NCBI GenBank assembly: GCA_003116995.1
Contig: BDSL01000003.1
Location: 930,001-994,000, forward strand
Direction of reading: 5' to 3'
Source: Yamagishiella unicocca
Lineage: Eukaryota > Chlorophyta > Chlorophyceae > Chlamydomonadales > Volvocaceae
Length of the DNA stretch: 64,000 nt
Shown: piece after piece, positions 42,349 to 55,261 of the stretch
How positions within the stretch are numbered: the stretch's first letter is position 1
Layout: each line of letters opens with the position of its first letter
Position numbers and translations under genes: made by a program
Notes under the pieces: model-generated
Told to the model about the DNA's origin: nothing
Databases searched by the model: none
What the model saw: the letters and a program-made list of their open reading frames with translations, nothing else

Positions 42349-44073
42349 GCTTGCCGTACAAGCATGTTGTCGCCACCATTGTTGTACACGGAACGCTAGC
42401 TCTCGGAGGCCATGACCCGTGGGTCGGCACGCCGCGAGAGGCGCACAGCTGTGCGCCGCCCGGCATGCGGTTGAGGTCCCCCCCTAGATGACTGGTGTTG
42501 CTGCGAGCACACCCGAGGAGATGATTACAGAGTATTGGGCCCTATGTGTGGCTTAGAAGCCGTAGGCGGCGCAGCAAGCACCGCGACACCCGGAGCGCGA
42601 GCGTGCGCGTGTAGAAGGGGACATCTCGTGGCCTGCGTGCGTGGGTTTACCCAGTGCGCGTGTGTGTGTCGTGTGTGTGTGTGTGGATGGTCGCCGCAAC
42701 TGGCGCGGCGCCTGGGAGGGGAGGCCGTGTATACCGGCCCAGCCCGGTGCCCCCGTCCCTGGCTGCCGCCGGCACAAGCAGCACCTGGCTGACGAAGGCT
42801 GGGCGAGCCGGCGAGTGGGCAGGGGGCGGGAAGAGGACCCGTCCCCGCGCCATGTTTGTTGAGGGGGGAGGGTAGCGCTGGCGATCGCGGAGCGACCTGG
42901 ACTCCCAGCTGAGATCTGGGATCTGAGATCCGACACGGCAACAAACGAACGAGGTACGTATTCTGAGGAGGCACTATGAGACATGTAGCGGAGGGCTGCT
43001 CGGGCCGCGCTGCAGGCCAAGGGCTGCTTTGTCGCGGCAGCCGCTGCAGCGCGGGCCGGGCTAGGTCGGGCTAGGCGGTTCGTAGCGGCCAGGGCGTAAG
43101 GCCCTGGAGAGGTGGCTGGTAAGCAAATGAGCGCTTGAGCTCGGTAGGCGACGGAGCGGCCGTTGGAGAGCGGTTGGGGACGTTTGTTGGTTGGCTCCCA
43201 ACACCCTCCGAGTGCGGATGCGTTGGTGCTTCGTGTCGTGCGAGAGGCTCGAGCCAGGGTTGATTGCCTGGGACCGCTGCATAGGTCGCTTGATGACCTG
43301 AGGGCACAGGCGAGGGCTTGAGGGGAGTGGGGGCCGTGCGGTGGTGCGCGGGCTGCCTTGCGCGGTGAAAGGTACCTCCAGGGAGGGGTAGGGGCGGCCC
43401 GGCTGGAGAACAGGGGGCGAGGCCCTGGGGAGCCCTCCGTCGGGTAGAGCGACCCGTGGGACGCACCCACATGCACGCGCGGTTGCATGTGGGCGGGCTG
43501 GTCGGGAGGTGCTGCTCGGAAGTCTGAACCTTGCCCTGGTGCGGCAATGCCTCTTTTAAATTGGAGCGAAGTATCGCCAGCCGCGGTCTCTTGAAACCTG
43601 CGTCTGATGTGTGCGTCTGATGTGTGCGTCTGCAGCCGGCGGTGGCGAACCAGCATTGGTTACGGCGTGGATGGCAGCGATACGTCGATTGCTGCCGGAC
43701 ATGACCAGCTACATGCTGCAAACCTCTACCGCGCCTGCGGTTTGCGGTGACTCGTGGCCCATCATCAGCCATCCAGAACGCATGCTTCAAAACACGGTGC
43801 CCTATCGCCGCGGACGTCATTAACTGGACGTCAGCCATGCAATCAGATCTCCCAAGGGCGGCACCGTAACTTGCTGGCACCTGTAGCGCTGTCGGCAATC
43901 AGCATGTAGGCAGCCGCCACAACTTTCTGAGAACAATTCCAATTGGGCGTCGTACTGTTCAGTGGGCAGACAGCCGCTCTCCCGCCAACACTGCCCCTAG
44001 CCCCCCACTGCCCCTCGCCCTTCCAAGCCGCCTCTCTCTCCCGTGTCGTCTCCATGGCCGTCCTCGCTACCCC
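42349..44073. other. Convergent 3' flanks of the ABCF and kleisin genes
   Basis: The two flanking genes run towards each other. A minus-strand TGTAA lies at about 42528-42524 and could end a long kleisin 3' UTR. GC-rich open frames on both strands overlap each other and carry no family signature, so no gene is called. Microsatellite-like GTGTGTGTGT is present near 42660-42685. Confidence 0.4.
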
Positions 44074-47000
44074 CTACGCCGCCCCCACCAGCAGCCTGCC
44101 CGTCGGTACCACGAACAAGGGCGACGGGGTGCCCGCGAGACCCTCCCCATCCCCTCCGCCTGCAGCGGCTTCCTCGGGGCCCCCCTCCGCCTCCATCCGT
44201 ACACGCCCCGCCTGCCCCTGCTGCAGCTTGACGACCCCCCTGGAGTGCAGCACCAGCAGCTCCGAGAAGATCCTGCAGGCCTCCAGGCGGCTGCAGCCCC
44301 CGCCACCAGCCCCCTCCACCAGCTGCGCCACCGGCAGCACCAGCGGAGCCGGCGCGGCAGTAGCACCACCGGCGCCAGCGGCGGCAGTAGCACGCTGCTG
44401 CTGCTGCTGCTGCTGCTGCTGTGAAAATATCCCCCGTAGCTGAGCGGTCAACTCGCGAGTGCGCGCCGTCACCGCGGCCGCCTGCGTGGCGGCGGCGCGC
44501 GAGGCCTCAGTCACCTCAGCCTCCGGATGCTCCTCCGCGCCGCCGCCCTCCGTCACACACCCCTCCACACCGACACCCGCGGCCTCCAACCCCGCCTCCA
44601 GCTCCGCCTCCGCGGTTTCGTTGGTCTCCGGGAGCACGAAAGCGTCAAGGTCGCCGCTGGAGCCCGCAGGCGTCGCTGCCACCACCTCAGGCACCGCCGC
44701 TGCCTCGGCCGCCGCCAGCATTTCAATGTCACCGTCACCACCCGCGGCTGCCGCCTGCGCCTCCACCGCCGGCTGCCCCTTGACGGCCTCCTGCTGCTGG
44801 CGGCCACGGCGGCGGCCCTTCCGGGCACCTGGCCCAGGGAGTTCAGCAGCGGCCTCAGCAGCAGCGGCGGCGGCAGCGGAGGCGGAGGACGCACCAGCGG
44901 CGGACCTTACAAACAGCTCCTGCAGCGGACCGCCCGTCGCCCCGAACAACGACATGGGCGCCGCCGCCAGGGTCGCAAGCAGGCCGTGCGACGGCGCCGA
45001 CGGCGCTGGCGCCCAGTGCTCGCCGTACCACCTCACCGCCGACGCCGCATGCCTGCCGTACAGCAGGCCCACCAGTACGTTGCCCGCTCCGGATTGCACG
45101 ACGGCGGCGGCGGCGGCGGGCGGCGAGCGCGCAGCGGCGAGGCGGCTGCGGGGGCGGTACCGCCGCTGCGGCCTCAAAATGGGTCGGCGGTCTCGTTGCA
45201 TGTCGCGTAGCTCCGAGAGACGTAGCAGGGTGTCGTCACCCCCGAAGTGACCTGACGGGCCCGGGAGTTTACAGAAAAGAACCAGTTACTTGACATGGGA
45301 AGTGTAGCTGTTGCATAGCCTTCGGACTCCCGGGGGTGAGGAGCGTCCAGAGGGCGGGGGGAGCAGTCACAGCGGGCGGACGGGCCGCCCCTCCTCGAGG
45401 GGAGGTGTTGTGGGTGAGGTTGGTATCGGCATTCGGAAGGGCAGGGGGGCGCGGCGGGTCCAGAGGGGGCTGGGAAAGGGACAAGTGGGGAGTTAGGTGG
45501 TTGTCGGGTGTACGACACGGGTGCATCCCTTCGCTGGTGTGTGGATCTCGGCAGCTGGAGTTGAAGCCCCGCGTGCCCTCAAGAACACACGCGTACCTAG
45601 CCCCCTCTGAGAACCCAGTCACCCGCCCATCCCACTTCGGACCTGAATCTAGGGTCACTCGTTGCCGCTTGCTGGGACGGCCAGCAGTCGCAGGGACGGT
45701 ACCGGGGGCGGCGGCGGCGGCGGCAGCACCTCCAGGAGCGGTCAATGCGCCCGCCGCCGCTTGCGCGTCTGCACCACCAGGCGGCGCAGCGGTGGCGACG
45801 GAGGCGGCGCGTGCGGGCGGCGGCGGCGTCCTGGGCCCCTGCGGCTGCTCCCCCACCTCCCCCTCCCGCTCCACAGCTTGTGCCAGTGGGCCGCCCTCGG
45901 ACACCGGGACGCTGAAGAGCTGCCGCCTGAGCCCCCCTGGGCCCCCGTCCTCCGCAGTCGACGGCGCTGCGCCGCCGCCTGCACCTGCTCTCGCCTCCGC
46001 TGCGCGCTGCTCCACCAGATGGCCGTACTCGGCAGTGACCTGACCGTCGTACGTGTCGTACCTGACCGTGACGTCAGACGTGCCGCCCGGGGCGCCCGGG
46101 GAGATGAGCATCTGAAGAGGCATCTTGACAACCGGCCGCGGCGGCGGCGGTGGCGGAGTGGCAGTTGGGCCAGCAGCCGTACCATCCAGTTCGTGCCCTG
46201 TCAGGGTTTGGGGTTTCAGTTCATAGTTTTAACTCCCGATTCTCATTTAGGTTCCTGGGTGCTGTTTTGTTCTTGGGTTTGGTTATAGGAAGCCAGGCTG
46301 GTGCGCTTGTTGTTCAGCAGAGATGGGCAAGTCGGCCCACCAGCGTACGATGCGCCGATGTTGACAGCTGGAGGACACCGCCGGTGACATGGCACTACCA
46401 CTGAGTGACGGAGTGCGCTCCTTTGCGCCGGGGGGTGGCGGTGCCGTATGCCCCCCAGCAAGCCGCAGCGGCGCGCACCAAGGGGCTCCCTTGGACCCAC
46501 CTGGCGGCTCGCCATACATTTGCTCGCCCCCCAGCTCCATCTCCTCGTTCGCCTCTTCCATAACCTGGCGGATCCACGGACCCCGCATCGGGTGCCCAGC
46601 AGCAGCACCAGCACCAGCAGCAGCAGAGCCGGTATGCACGGGTGCAGAGGAACAAGCGAAGGTACCATACCCGGTAACCTCGGGCGCTGGGGAGCAAAAA
46701 CGAAAAAAAAGCCGGGAGCTGGCAGCTGGGCGCAGTCAACACAACGCGCTCTGGACGATCAGGCCACCCTAAAACCCTAAACCCTTCTAAGCCCCCCCCA
46801 CCTGCGGACCGGCGCTGAAGAGCTCCTGCATCATGCTGGAAGGCATGGGCACCAGCTCAATCTCGTCCATGCTGTACGGATCGACTGCCGTACGGGAGAC
46901 CCCGCCTCCGCCGGCCCCAAGTAACGGCGCCGCCGCGGACAACAATCGCGCCAGCGTCGGCCCCGCGGCCTCCGCCGCCTCCCCCGCCTCCATCGCCACT

Positions 47001-48301
47001 CCACCGCGGCCACCTCCGGCTGCGTCGCCAATAGAGATCTGCAGCATCTGAAGCTCCTGTTCCATCAGATCTCCCTCCAGATCTCCCTCCATGTCGGGCA
47101 ACGTGATCTCCGCCTCGGCCGCCTCGTGGCGCCTGGGACCCAGATCCACGCCGAGACCGCGGCCCTTGCGCCGGCCGCCGGCGTCGCCGCCGCCTGCTGC
47201 CGCCGCAGCGGCCTGCGCAGCCCCGCCGGTTGGTGTGTGCACCAACGCATGGATGCTCTTGAGGAGCACGCTCTCACAGTCCTGCTGGAGGTACGACACC
47301 TGAGGTGCACCGCGGTCGTCAGATTGGGGGCTGCGTCATGCCGGAGTGTGGCCGGAGCCGTGACAGGTGCCCCTAACCCAGTGGGGCCGTCACAGGGTCC
47401 AGCAGGGTCCCTAACCCAATCCTGACGTCGTTCGTGATGGACGTCATGAGCACCACACATGCACATGCGGAGGTGTTCACCCCACCTGCCGCACGCAACT
47501 TGTACTTGACCCACCTGCTGGGCGTATATCCTCACGGTCCCCAGAAGCAGCTGCCCGGACAGCCGCAGCGCCAGCGGGGACTTGTCCACCAGCTGCCGGA
47601 TGCCCTCCACGGATCGGACCACGCTGGCGCCCGCGACGCTGGTGCGCTGGCCCGGGCGGCGGGGGAGAGACAAGCAATGAATCGACGGCGGGCGTGCGTG
47701 TGCGTGTGCGTGTGTGTGATGCTAGGGACGTGGAGATGATAGGGACGTGGAGATGATAGGGACGTGGTTGGGGATTTGAGTACCAGGGCCCAATGACGGG
47801 AGACAGGTACGGGTACGCAAGGGCACCGGCAGGGCATGAAGACAAGGAGCGGCTTACGGGAAGCTGGGCCCCAACGCTCTCCTTCGGGGGAAAGAAGCTG
47901 TGGATCTGTGTAAAGCATTAGCTTTACGAACACGTTTCCCGTCGGGGAAAGTAAAAGCTCCCCAAATGATCGCCGGCGGCAGTCCGCTTTTTTGTGTTGC
48001 AAGCAGCGCGTGCGAGCGAAACGGTCGCAGGGCTGCGGCGCCCTTCGGTCGTTCCCTTGCCGGAACTCCCACCTATTCCCCGGACGCCTTCCGGGCACCT
48101 CGCTGCTGCCTAAGATTGCACAGCCCTTGACGGCGTTGCACACCCTGTTGCGCTAGCCCGGCCCTGCCAGGCCCTGCCAGGCCCACTGACCTGGAGGCGG
48201 CCTGCGCCGCGACCGCCGCCGACTGGCAGATGAGACGCTAGCCAAATGATATGAAGAGGCGAGCTGGGATTGGAGACAATCTGCTGCGCGTAAAACGACA
48301 T
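44074..48301 (-). CDS. Kleisin cohesin subunit (RAD21/SCC1-REC8 family)
   Basis: Kleisins close the SMC ring that holds sister chromatids together. Exons 48301-48191, 47646-47515, 47299-46810, 46686-46399, 46197-45643 and 45251-44074 join in phase to about 917 residues; the exon-3 end is either 46810 (keeps phase) or 46802 (stronger donor). The N-terminal domain reads MSFYAQQIVSNPSSPLHIIW LASH, then LALRLSGQLLLGTVRIYAQQ and SYLQQDCESVLLKSIHALVH, the SMC3-binding part, followed by AEITLPD. The C-terminal winged helix carries EACRIFSELLVLHSRGVVKL, the SMC1-binding part. The middle is low-complexity and acidic and may carry separase sites. The stretch after the winged helix is extended by about 50 residues. 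I cannot decide between mitotic RAD21 and meiotic REC8. It is divergent from the GT92 gene. Confidence 0.85.
45260..45331 (-). repeat. Dispersed intronic repeat, sense copy next to an acceptor
   Basis: On the minus strand it reads TCCGAAGGCTATGCAACAGC, then TACACTTCCCATGTCAAGTA and ACTGGTTCTTTTCTGTA, ending just before the acceptor of the last kleisin exon (45251). The same 65-70 nt occur, reversed, at 1078-1150. Confidence 0.8.
46766..46787. repeat. Short interstitial telomere-like repeat
   Basis: CCCTAAAACCCTAAACCCTT in a kleisin intron (between exons 47299-46810 and 46686-46399). Confidence 0.7.
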
Positions 48302-49644
48302 GCCGACAGTCAAGAGCTGACGTAACGGAATTGGCAGCCAAAATTGGCGCCAAGCCGCGCGTAGGAAATAATATTTCGTGAAAATCCAGAGCTGTGAAGT
48401 AGCTGCGGTGTTGCGGGGGTGAGCTGGTTGGCAGGCAGCGTTCCCTATGAACGGTGCGGGCAGGTATATGCCGTTACTTGGATGAAGGGAGGTTACATAT
48501 TCAGCACTGCAAAGGGCCCTTAGGACAAGAAGCCTAGGGCTGTACACAGTCTTCAAAGGCATGCGCCGGTCATGCGCCTAGGGAGACCGACCCATGGGAC
48601 ACCTGGGGAGGACGTGGAAGCGTAAACGGCGAAAACGCTACCACGGTGCCGAGTGTCTACGCCCATGTTCTTCAAGCCCTTCCACAACCTATTACAGCTC
48701 ACCACACTTTCCGGCATGTGACACGCTACCTAACGCGACCTGACGGGTCCGTCACATAACAAGCTGGGAATCAAGACAATCCAAACGAGCTTGTACCTTA
48801 CTGCAGCGCATGCTAGAGGCATAATATGATAATAGCCCGTGCGTGCGACACTTTTATCGTGAACATCCCCTAGTGCCGTTCCCACCCGATGTCCACTACC
48901 TCCACTTCCATCATGCCCCGTGGCCTAATGCAACCCGTTTTTTACATCACACTATAGATTTAGAACGTATAACGTATCCCGTACCCAACCTTTGGCGTAG
49001 ATGTAGTACCGTTACACACTTTTACATCTGCTATTGAGCACCCTTGCCGAATGCCTTGCCAAAGTCAGTTTTATACCCGAATACATTTGGATGTAAGAGA
49101 ATCATGGTTGTTACTGCAATACGTACGTTTGGGAGCCTGCTGTCTTCAACGATTTTAAAAATGCTGGCGTCACGCCAACAGGCTACCTTGACGTCCTGAA
49201 TAATTCGTCCATTATGTTTATTGCGGAGTAGGGCAAGGACGAATGTATCTTACAAGCGTCGTTCGCTGGACGACCTACTTCGTATACCTTCTCCTAATCC
49301 TTGACGAGGTGCCAGACAGCTTTGGCCGCCAGGATCTTACCCTCAATGACATAAAATAACGAATCAAAACGTGTCGACAGGCCAACACGCAACTGTTGCG
49401 TAGTGGAGAACTGGGCGTCTTGAAGTGTGTCCTGCAGGTACATTCGCGCTTCCGGAGAAATAAGGGGAACATTTCCCCTTCGTTTGGGAGGGTGGTTGAG
49501 TGCGTGTGGCGGCGCCGGTTGGCTGGAGAGTGTTGAAGAGCATGGGTTTTTGCCGGCGGTCCTATTGTCCTAAGTTGGGCTGGGTGCCCGTGGCCTCTGC
49601 CGATGGTGCAGGCATGTGTCACAACTGCGACACGTGCAGGCTAG
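48302..49644. other. Kleisin/GT92 divergent intergenic region
   Basis: This 1.3-kb, AT-richer stretch should hold both promoters and the unresolved 5' end of the GT92 gene. No other gene is supported; the few open frames are short and overlapping. Confidence 0.45.
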
Positions 49645-52600
49645 CGGGGGTTGGGCCCCCACAACCTGGAGGGCACGATTGTCTTTGTACATGTCGTACA
49701 CGGTGAAGAGGGGCATGCTGCCGTACCGAACGGATGCCTGCCTTTTCGTGCGCAGGGGCAATGGGATGGCATGCCAGTCCAGCTGTACACGTTCCTGAGT
49801 GCCTGCAGCCCCTCACCTGACGACTCCAAGATCCATGTCACCGGCATCTTCTTCCTGGACAACCTCGGGCCCATCGACACGTTGCAGCTGCCGCAAATAA
49901 AGGAGACCAGGGAGTGGACCAAGACAAAGAAGGCGTTGGTACTCAGGTACGGTACGGTGTCGGTCGGCAACCCCAGGACCCAAAACCCTAAAACCCTAAA
50001 ACCCTAACGCACCTCCTATCACACCTCCTAAGAATCCCTCCTAACATTCTCCGAACGGCAACCCTAGCAAGAACCTGCCTAACAGTCCGCACACACGCCC
50101 GCCTTCTGCTCCCGTTCTTTGGTGTGTTCCTTCTTTTGCGAATGCTCACATGGCCCTAACGAGACACGCCTATCCACGTCGCGGCGTCGGGCACCCCTCC
50201 ACACACACGGGTCTTCCTCAAAACCCCACACACAGGTTTCAGCGCCAACCCACGAGTTTCCTCTCATACTACCCCCCAGATCCGCCGACCATGCGCCAAC
50301 TATCCTGTCCTTGTCGCGTCAACGGTTTTATGCCCCCCCCAGATCCCCGCACACCGGCCGGCAATGGCCGCTCTCCCTGATGATCGTGGAGACATGGGGG
50401 ATGCCTTGCCGTCGCCGCATCCCCGGCCGCCTCTCAGCGGTCCTGTCATTAGGCCCGCTGGACGCGCGACACATGGAGTTCCACCTCGTAGCCAAGCCTG
50501 GCTTCCACACGTTCTGCTCGTTCCTCCCTGGAACCATTCATCCGGCGCCGTGGCCTGGGCAGCCAACACCGCAGCCACCCCTAGCAGGCATCAAGCGCTG
50601 CACCTGGCGCGCGGGCGGACCGAAGCCGGGGTCTGATGTCTCGTCAGCTTCGCCTCCCTTGACCTACATGATCCTGTCCCCCTTCTTCGGGCTCCCCCCT
50701 GCGGACTACGTGACGCTGCTGGAGCACCACATGCGCTACCACCAGCGGCTGGGAGTCGACCGATACATTGTCTACGTGGAGGGCGGCTTCACCGCCCTCA
50801 GCGCCAATCCCCGGGTGCAGGTGCGTTGTGCGGTGGACCTGGAAGGATGCAAGCATGGACGGAGGGAGGGAGGGAGTGCCCGGGTGCAGGGGCATATGCT
50901 GCGGGTGGCATATAAGTGCACGAGGGGCGCGTGGTGATGCACCATGATGGACAATCATGGTGATGCACAATGATGGTGATGCGCCATGATGGTGATGCAC
51001 CATGATGGTGATGCACCATAATGGTGATGCGCCATGGCTTCATCTGCTGCCCTGCTGCTCATGCAGGCGCAGGCCTGAGCTGGCAAGCCGCGTGTCGTCC
51101 TTAGGAGTAAGGCCCTCCTGCCGCCCAACACTGCTGCTCACGCAGGCGCTGGTCGGAGCTGGGAAGCTGCGTGTCGTATCGTGGGAGGAGGTACCCCACT
51201 ACTTCATGAACAAGACGTCCCAGAATAGACATCCATATGCGTCGCAGGTATTCCTCGTAGAATGCAATCTTTGCTGCCATGGTGGGGGGACTAGGCTGCC
51301 TGGACCCACTGCCGTGTCCGCTGGCGCGTACCATAGCAACGGGGCAGCGCCAGCCTAGACACGAACAGCCAGCGGACACGGCCAGTGAGGACGTGTTTGG
51401 TGCTAATAAGAAATACCCACCTTGTTCTTGTGCTACCAAGTATCCAACTCCAGCCCGGTTCTGTTGCTGATCAAGAAATGGAAACCAACCCCACCTCATT
51501 CGTCCTTCCTGTGGCAGCTGCTCGTTTATAACCACGCGCTTGTGGCGCTCTGGCACGAAGACGCGGTGGCCGCGGTGGCTGACATTGACGAGTACCTGAT
51601 GACGCCTGAGAAGACGACACTGAGCAAGGTGATGGGACGGCCGCGTGCGCCTAGCCCCGGGAGATGTAGCCTAGTTAGGACGGGGCCTGTGCGGCCCCCA
51701 GTCGTAGCTAGGCCGCTGCTGCTGCCCACCGGCTAGCGGTGAATCGTGCAATAGCTCCGAAACCCCCCCGGAGTGACGTGTGCCCGCCGACACGCATGTC
51801 CACCGTGCTGTCGGTGCACGTCCTGTGTTACAACCGCACGTCGTCGCGCGTCACAGCGCACCACTCCTCGCCTCTCGGTCGCCGCCGCAGTTGCTGTACG
51901 AGTACCGTGACGAGAACCAGACGCACGCCGTTTCCATCCTCATACCCCGGCGGGTGGGCTACTGCACCAGCTGCTGCGATGTCGTGAGGGCCGGCAGCGG
52001 CCGCCTGGACGTGCTCGACAAGGCCTTGCTGCAAGAAGCCCACCCCCTGGAGCGAGCCCTGTGGCTGAACGCCCCCGACGCCGGCGGCATTATGTCTGCC
52101 GCCTCTCAGCTGCCAGGGTGGGAGGAGTCACGCGCGCCGCCGTCTCACCCGCTTGCGCTGTACGGCATGAGTACTCCGGACTACGAGCCCAAGTCAGTCC
52201 TGGCGGTGCGCCACGTGGCCTTCATGAACCCGCACAGGGCCTACCCGATGCCGCCGATGAGGAACCTCACCGTTCCCAAGACGTACGCGTTTTGGCTGCA
52301 CCTGCGGTCGCAGGTGGGTGATCGCCGCGGGGGGCGGGACAGCGGCGTGGCTTGGTGCGACTCGGCACCCCGAGGGCAGCTGAGGCCTAGCGATGGGGGA
52401 TTGCCTGGGGGGAAACCCTAGCGATGGGGAAGGTCCTGTCCCGTGCTAAGGCGGGCAGACAACCAGGTGGGTACCCGGGGGAGGCGGGCCCGCGGCGAAC
52501 GTGTTGAGCGCACGTGCCGCAGCCCCCGGCGACGCAAGTCGATTGCGGTTGTGGGCATCCCCACCACCATCCCGCCATCTCGTGTTGGCAACGCACCCTG

Positions 52601-52828
52601 ACACACCCCCTTCCTGCTGTTGCCCAACATTGACATGATCGGCCTTGTCATGGTTACAGCGCAGTACCTTACCCACCTCTTACGCTGAAGCAAACGTTGC
52701 GTTGCTCACCACCTCCGCAGCTCGCGCTGCGGCTGCCGAAGGGCTTCTTCATGTTCCCCGGCAAGGTGACGCGGAACTACCAATGGGCGATAGATGAGCT
52801 AGATGCCCTAGCGGCGCCCGGAGGCTAG
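49645..52828 (+). CDS. Glycosyltransferase family 92 (DUF23) protein
   Basis: Exons 49756-49946 (perhaps from 49645), 50343-50820, 51146-51247, 51518-51628, 51891-52313 and 52721-52828 join in phase. They encode at least 470 residues. Family features are YVTLLEHHMRYHQRLGVDRY followed by IVYVEGG (start of the GT-A fold), LRVVSWEEVPHYFMNK, a central NHALVALWHEDAVAAVADID with the metal-binding D-x-D in DIDEYL, and VRHVAFMNPHRAYPMP near the C-terminus. Known members add galactose to glycans or pectin in the Golgi; the substrate here is unknown. The first exon and any signal anchor are not resolved, since an in-frame TAG lies just upstream of 49645. A TGTAA at 54371 implies a 3' UTR of about 1.5 kb. 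Confidence 0.83.
49978..50007. repeat. Interstitial Chlamydomonas-type telomere repeat
   Basis: Three exact CCCTAAAA units (TTTTAGGG on the other strand) in the first clear GT92 intron, starting about 30 nt after the donor. Confidence 0.85.
50201..50342 (+). repeat. Dispersed intronic repeats, sense copies; the second supplies the acceptor
   Basis: At 50201-50228 there is ACACACACGGGTCTTCCTCA plus AAACCCC. At 50299-50342 there is CAACTATCCTGTCCTTGTCG, then CGTCAACGGTTTTATGCCCC and CCCCAG, where the AG is the 3' splice site of GT92 exon 50343-50820. Confidence 0.85.
50932..51036. repeat. Degenerate ATGATGGTGATGCACC tandem repeat
   Basis: Several imperfect copies of a 15-18 bp unit in the GT92 intron between 50820 and 51146. 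Confidence 0.85.
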
Positions 52829-54370
52829 ACCCACACGTTGGTACCGGACGCTCTGAACTCACACCGGAAGCATGGTGTTGAGAAGCATGGTGGCCCGGAG
52901 GGGAAACATGCGGGCTTCCGTTGAGTGAATGCCCCGACGCTGCTGTGCCGCCGGGTATGGGCGACCCCGGCGCCTGAGTCAGCAGGCAGTGATGGCTCGG
53001 AGCGCCAGGGACATGCGGCATGCGATTAGCTCGTGGGGGTGCATTGCGCCGCGGGGGGTGCGGAGGCCGCGTCCAGCCCTGATGGCACGCTGGCTCCAGA
53101 CCTCCCTGGAGCCGCTGCGCTGGCGGCGGCGCAAAGGACGCGCGGCTCCGAAGGCTCGTCGGTGAGGCCGACAAGTCAAGTTGCTCGTGTGGTTCAAGGG
53201 CGTTGGGCTTTTGGGGCTGCTACCAGTGGGCTGCTTGGCCCTACACCGGACAAGTTGGATTGCAGTAGACGTGGCATGGCCTTATTCATTGACCAACGGG
53301 ATTGTGGTCAGGTTCTGAGGGTCGTATGGCCACGGGCCTTCTGGCATCTGCGCCACCGCCTCTGGGCATTTACAACGAACGTCGAATGGACCTGACTCAA
53401 CTTGTTGGGCCCGAAGTAAACCCTAATACTTACGAGGTACCACGGCATGGCGCGATCGACCCATCAGGTCGTGGCGAGTGTCGTGAGGGATTCACTTCAC
53501 ATTGTAGTAGGGCGCCCAGGCGAAATACTGTCCCACTGGCGGTGTGTTTTTCCCGGCCACTCCGCCTCTGCCCCCGCCAGTAGCCCCAGCGATAATTCAC
53601 TTCACACCATTGATCCTAAAAACTGGATGAATGCGAGGTTCAAGACCGGCGCCTAGAAGGGCGCATGGGGGGTTAAATCGTCGGAATCTATGCGTACGGT
53701 ATCCTAGTTGTGGCGGGAGGTGCGTCTCGCATTTTGCGGAATGAGGTCATCCAGGCTGAAAGGAGGCAAAGTGTAGGGAAGCGATAGATGGCCGCGCCAA
53801 TGGTGAGCCGCACTGAGAGCGTGCTTTCTGTACATGTGAGGATGTGGCTGGGGTGTGGGCGCCCTTCCGGGCCCACCCGGCAGCACTGGCCGGATTCCTC
53901 TCGGTGCGGTGGTGCCCTGCCGCCAGTGAGGGACCTCCCTGCCTGTACCGGGCAGTGCCCCTGCTACCGCACTCGTCGCACCCGCGCTGACCCAGATGCG
54001 GTGACAGAACCGGTCTCCAGGGAGGGATGCGTCGTTCCATCGTCGTCCTCTGTTGTTGAGAATAACAGAAAGGCAGGCGAACTCCCAGCCCAGCCCATTG
54101 ACGTCACCAAGGGTGTGACCGGAGACGTGAAGTCCGCCGTCACTGCCAGCGACGACCAGCACGCAAGCCCACGCTATCACCAGGCAGGCGCACATACCAA
54201 GGAATCCCACCCATGTATGGAGCGGCGACGTCGTCTTTCAGGAGAGCGCCGGGTGGATGTGCGGCGTGCGTCGTTGCACTGCGAGGAGCAGTGAAGCCCA
54301 CCCGGGCACTTGCGTTCTGGTCCACTGGTCGTACACTGGTACGGGATGAAACCCGTGGGCGGCACTGAAA

Positions 54371-54375
54371 TGTAA
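54371..54375 (+). promoter_or_regulatory. TGTAA polyadenylation signal
   Basis: The first clear plus-strand TGTAA after the GT92 stop codon, 1.5 kb downstream. Confidence 0.4.
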
Positions 54376-55211
54376 ACCGAATAGGACACGTTTGATACAC
54401 TCAGGTTTCAAGTTTGCATGCTGTTAAGCTTGGTTTAGGTAATTAATCAGGAGGTCGAGTGTCGACCTCGGCTGCTATGTCTAGGCGAACGTAAACAAAG
54501 TACACGGGTACGGGACCCCAGCGCTCCCTCGTCGCCCCTCCTGCGACGCCCCCCCTGCCGGCCTACGCTACCGTTATCCTGCCGCGTCAGCAACCGCCCC
54601 TGCAGCCCGGCTCGGCTGGGTGGTGCCCCGCAGCAGCCCGCAGCAGCCCCGCCTCCGCCTGCTACCGTATCAATCGTGAACGGCTTGGCTCTTTACCCTA
54701 CATAACAGTTAATAAACGAGTTTGCATCCTACCGCTCGGCTCCAACGTTGCCCCCACCCCTCCTACCCGCCCCTCGGTTACGGCCGCCTGTGCCTCCCGC
54801 ACCAGCACCTGCCCACCATCGTGCATCGACATCGTTCCTCGTCCGCAGGGCCCCGTGTTCGCCCCGCACGAGCCACCAGCGCCACCCGGACATCCCCGCC
54901 CGCACATTGAACACGCCCACGCTATTTGGCAAAATCCTGCTTGCCATCATCGGAGGGGGGGGGCAAAACGGCAAAAAAATACTCGGCGGCGTTTCCGGCC
55001 AAGCGCCGCCATTACGCAGTTTTCAAAACTCCGCAGTACGCCACCTATGGTCTCCACCCGCTCCTGCCATCTCCCGAGACCAACGACAAACAGTAAGGGA
55101 TAAAAGAAGAAGACCCCAGTGCGGGGACGGGCCCCAGCGCGGGAAAAGTCGTGAGCAGTCCAACCGAGCCTCCTGGCCCCCAACACACCCCCACAAGCTA
55201 CGAAGATACAG

Positions 55212-55216
55212 TTACA
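55212..55216 (-). promoter_or_regulatory. TGTAA polyadenylation signal
   Basis: TGTAA on the minus strand, 46 nt after the stop codon of the Mit_KHE1-like gene. Confidence 0.6.
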
Positions 55217-55261
55217 CGCACACGGGCACCAACGCGTCATCGCTGCGGCAACCCCACGCCC

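Larger units (their letters stand above)
52829..55261. other. GT92 3' flank and convergent spacer
   Basis: Up to 54375 this is probably the GT92 3' UTR. The plus frame at 53788-54294 and the minus frame at 53704-54210 cover the same bases and have no family signature. From 54376 to 55211 nothing is recognised; 55212-55261 is the short 3' UTR of the minus-strand gene that follows. Confidence 0.45.

Noticed and set aside
42553..43656. A 367-codon minus-strand frame downstream of kleisin
   Set aside because: Two other frames of similar length overlap it; the composition is low-complexity and it lies in the expected 3' flank of the kleisin gene.
49985..50007. Possible chromosome end
   Set aside because: Only three telomere units are present, and coding exons of the same gene continue on both sides.
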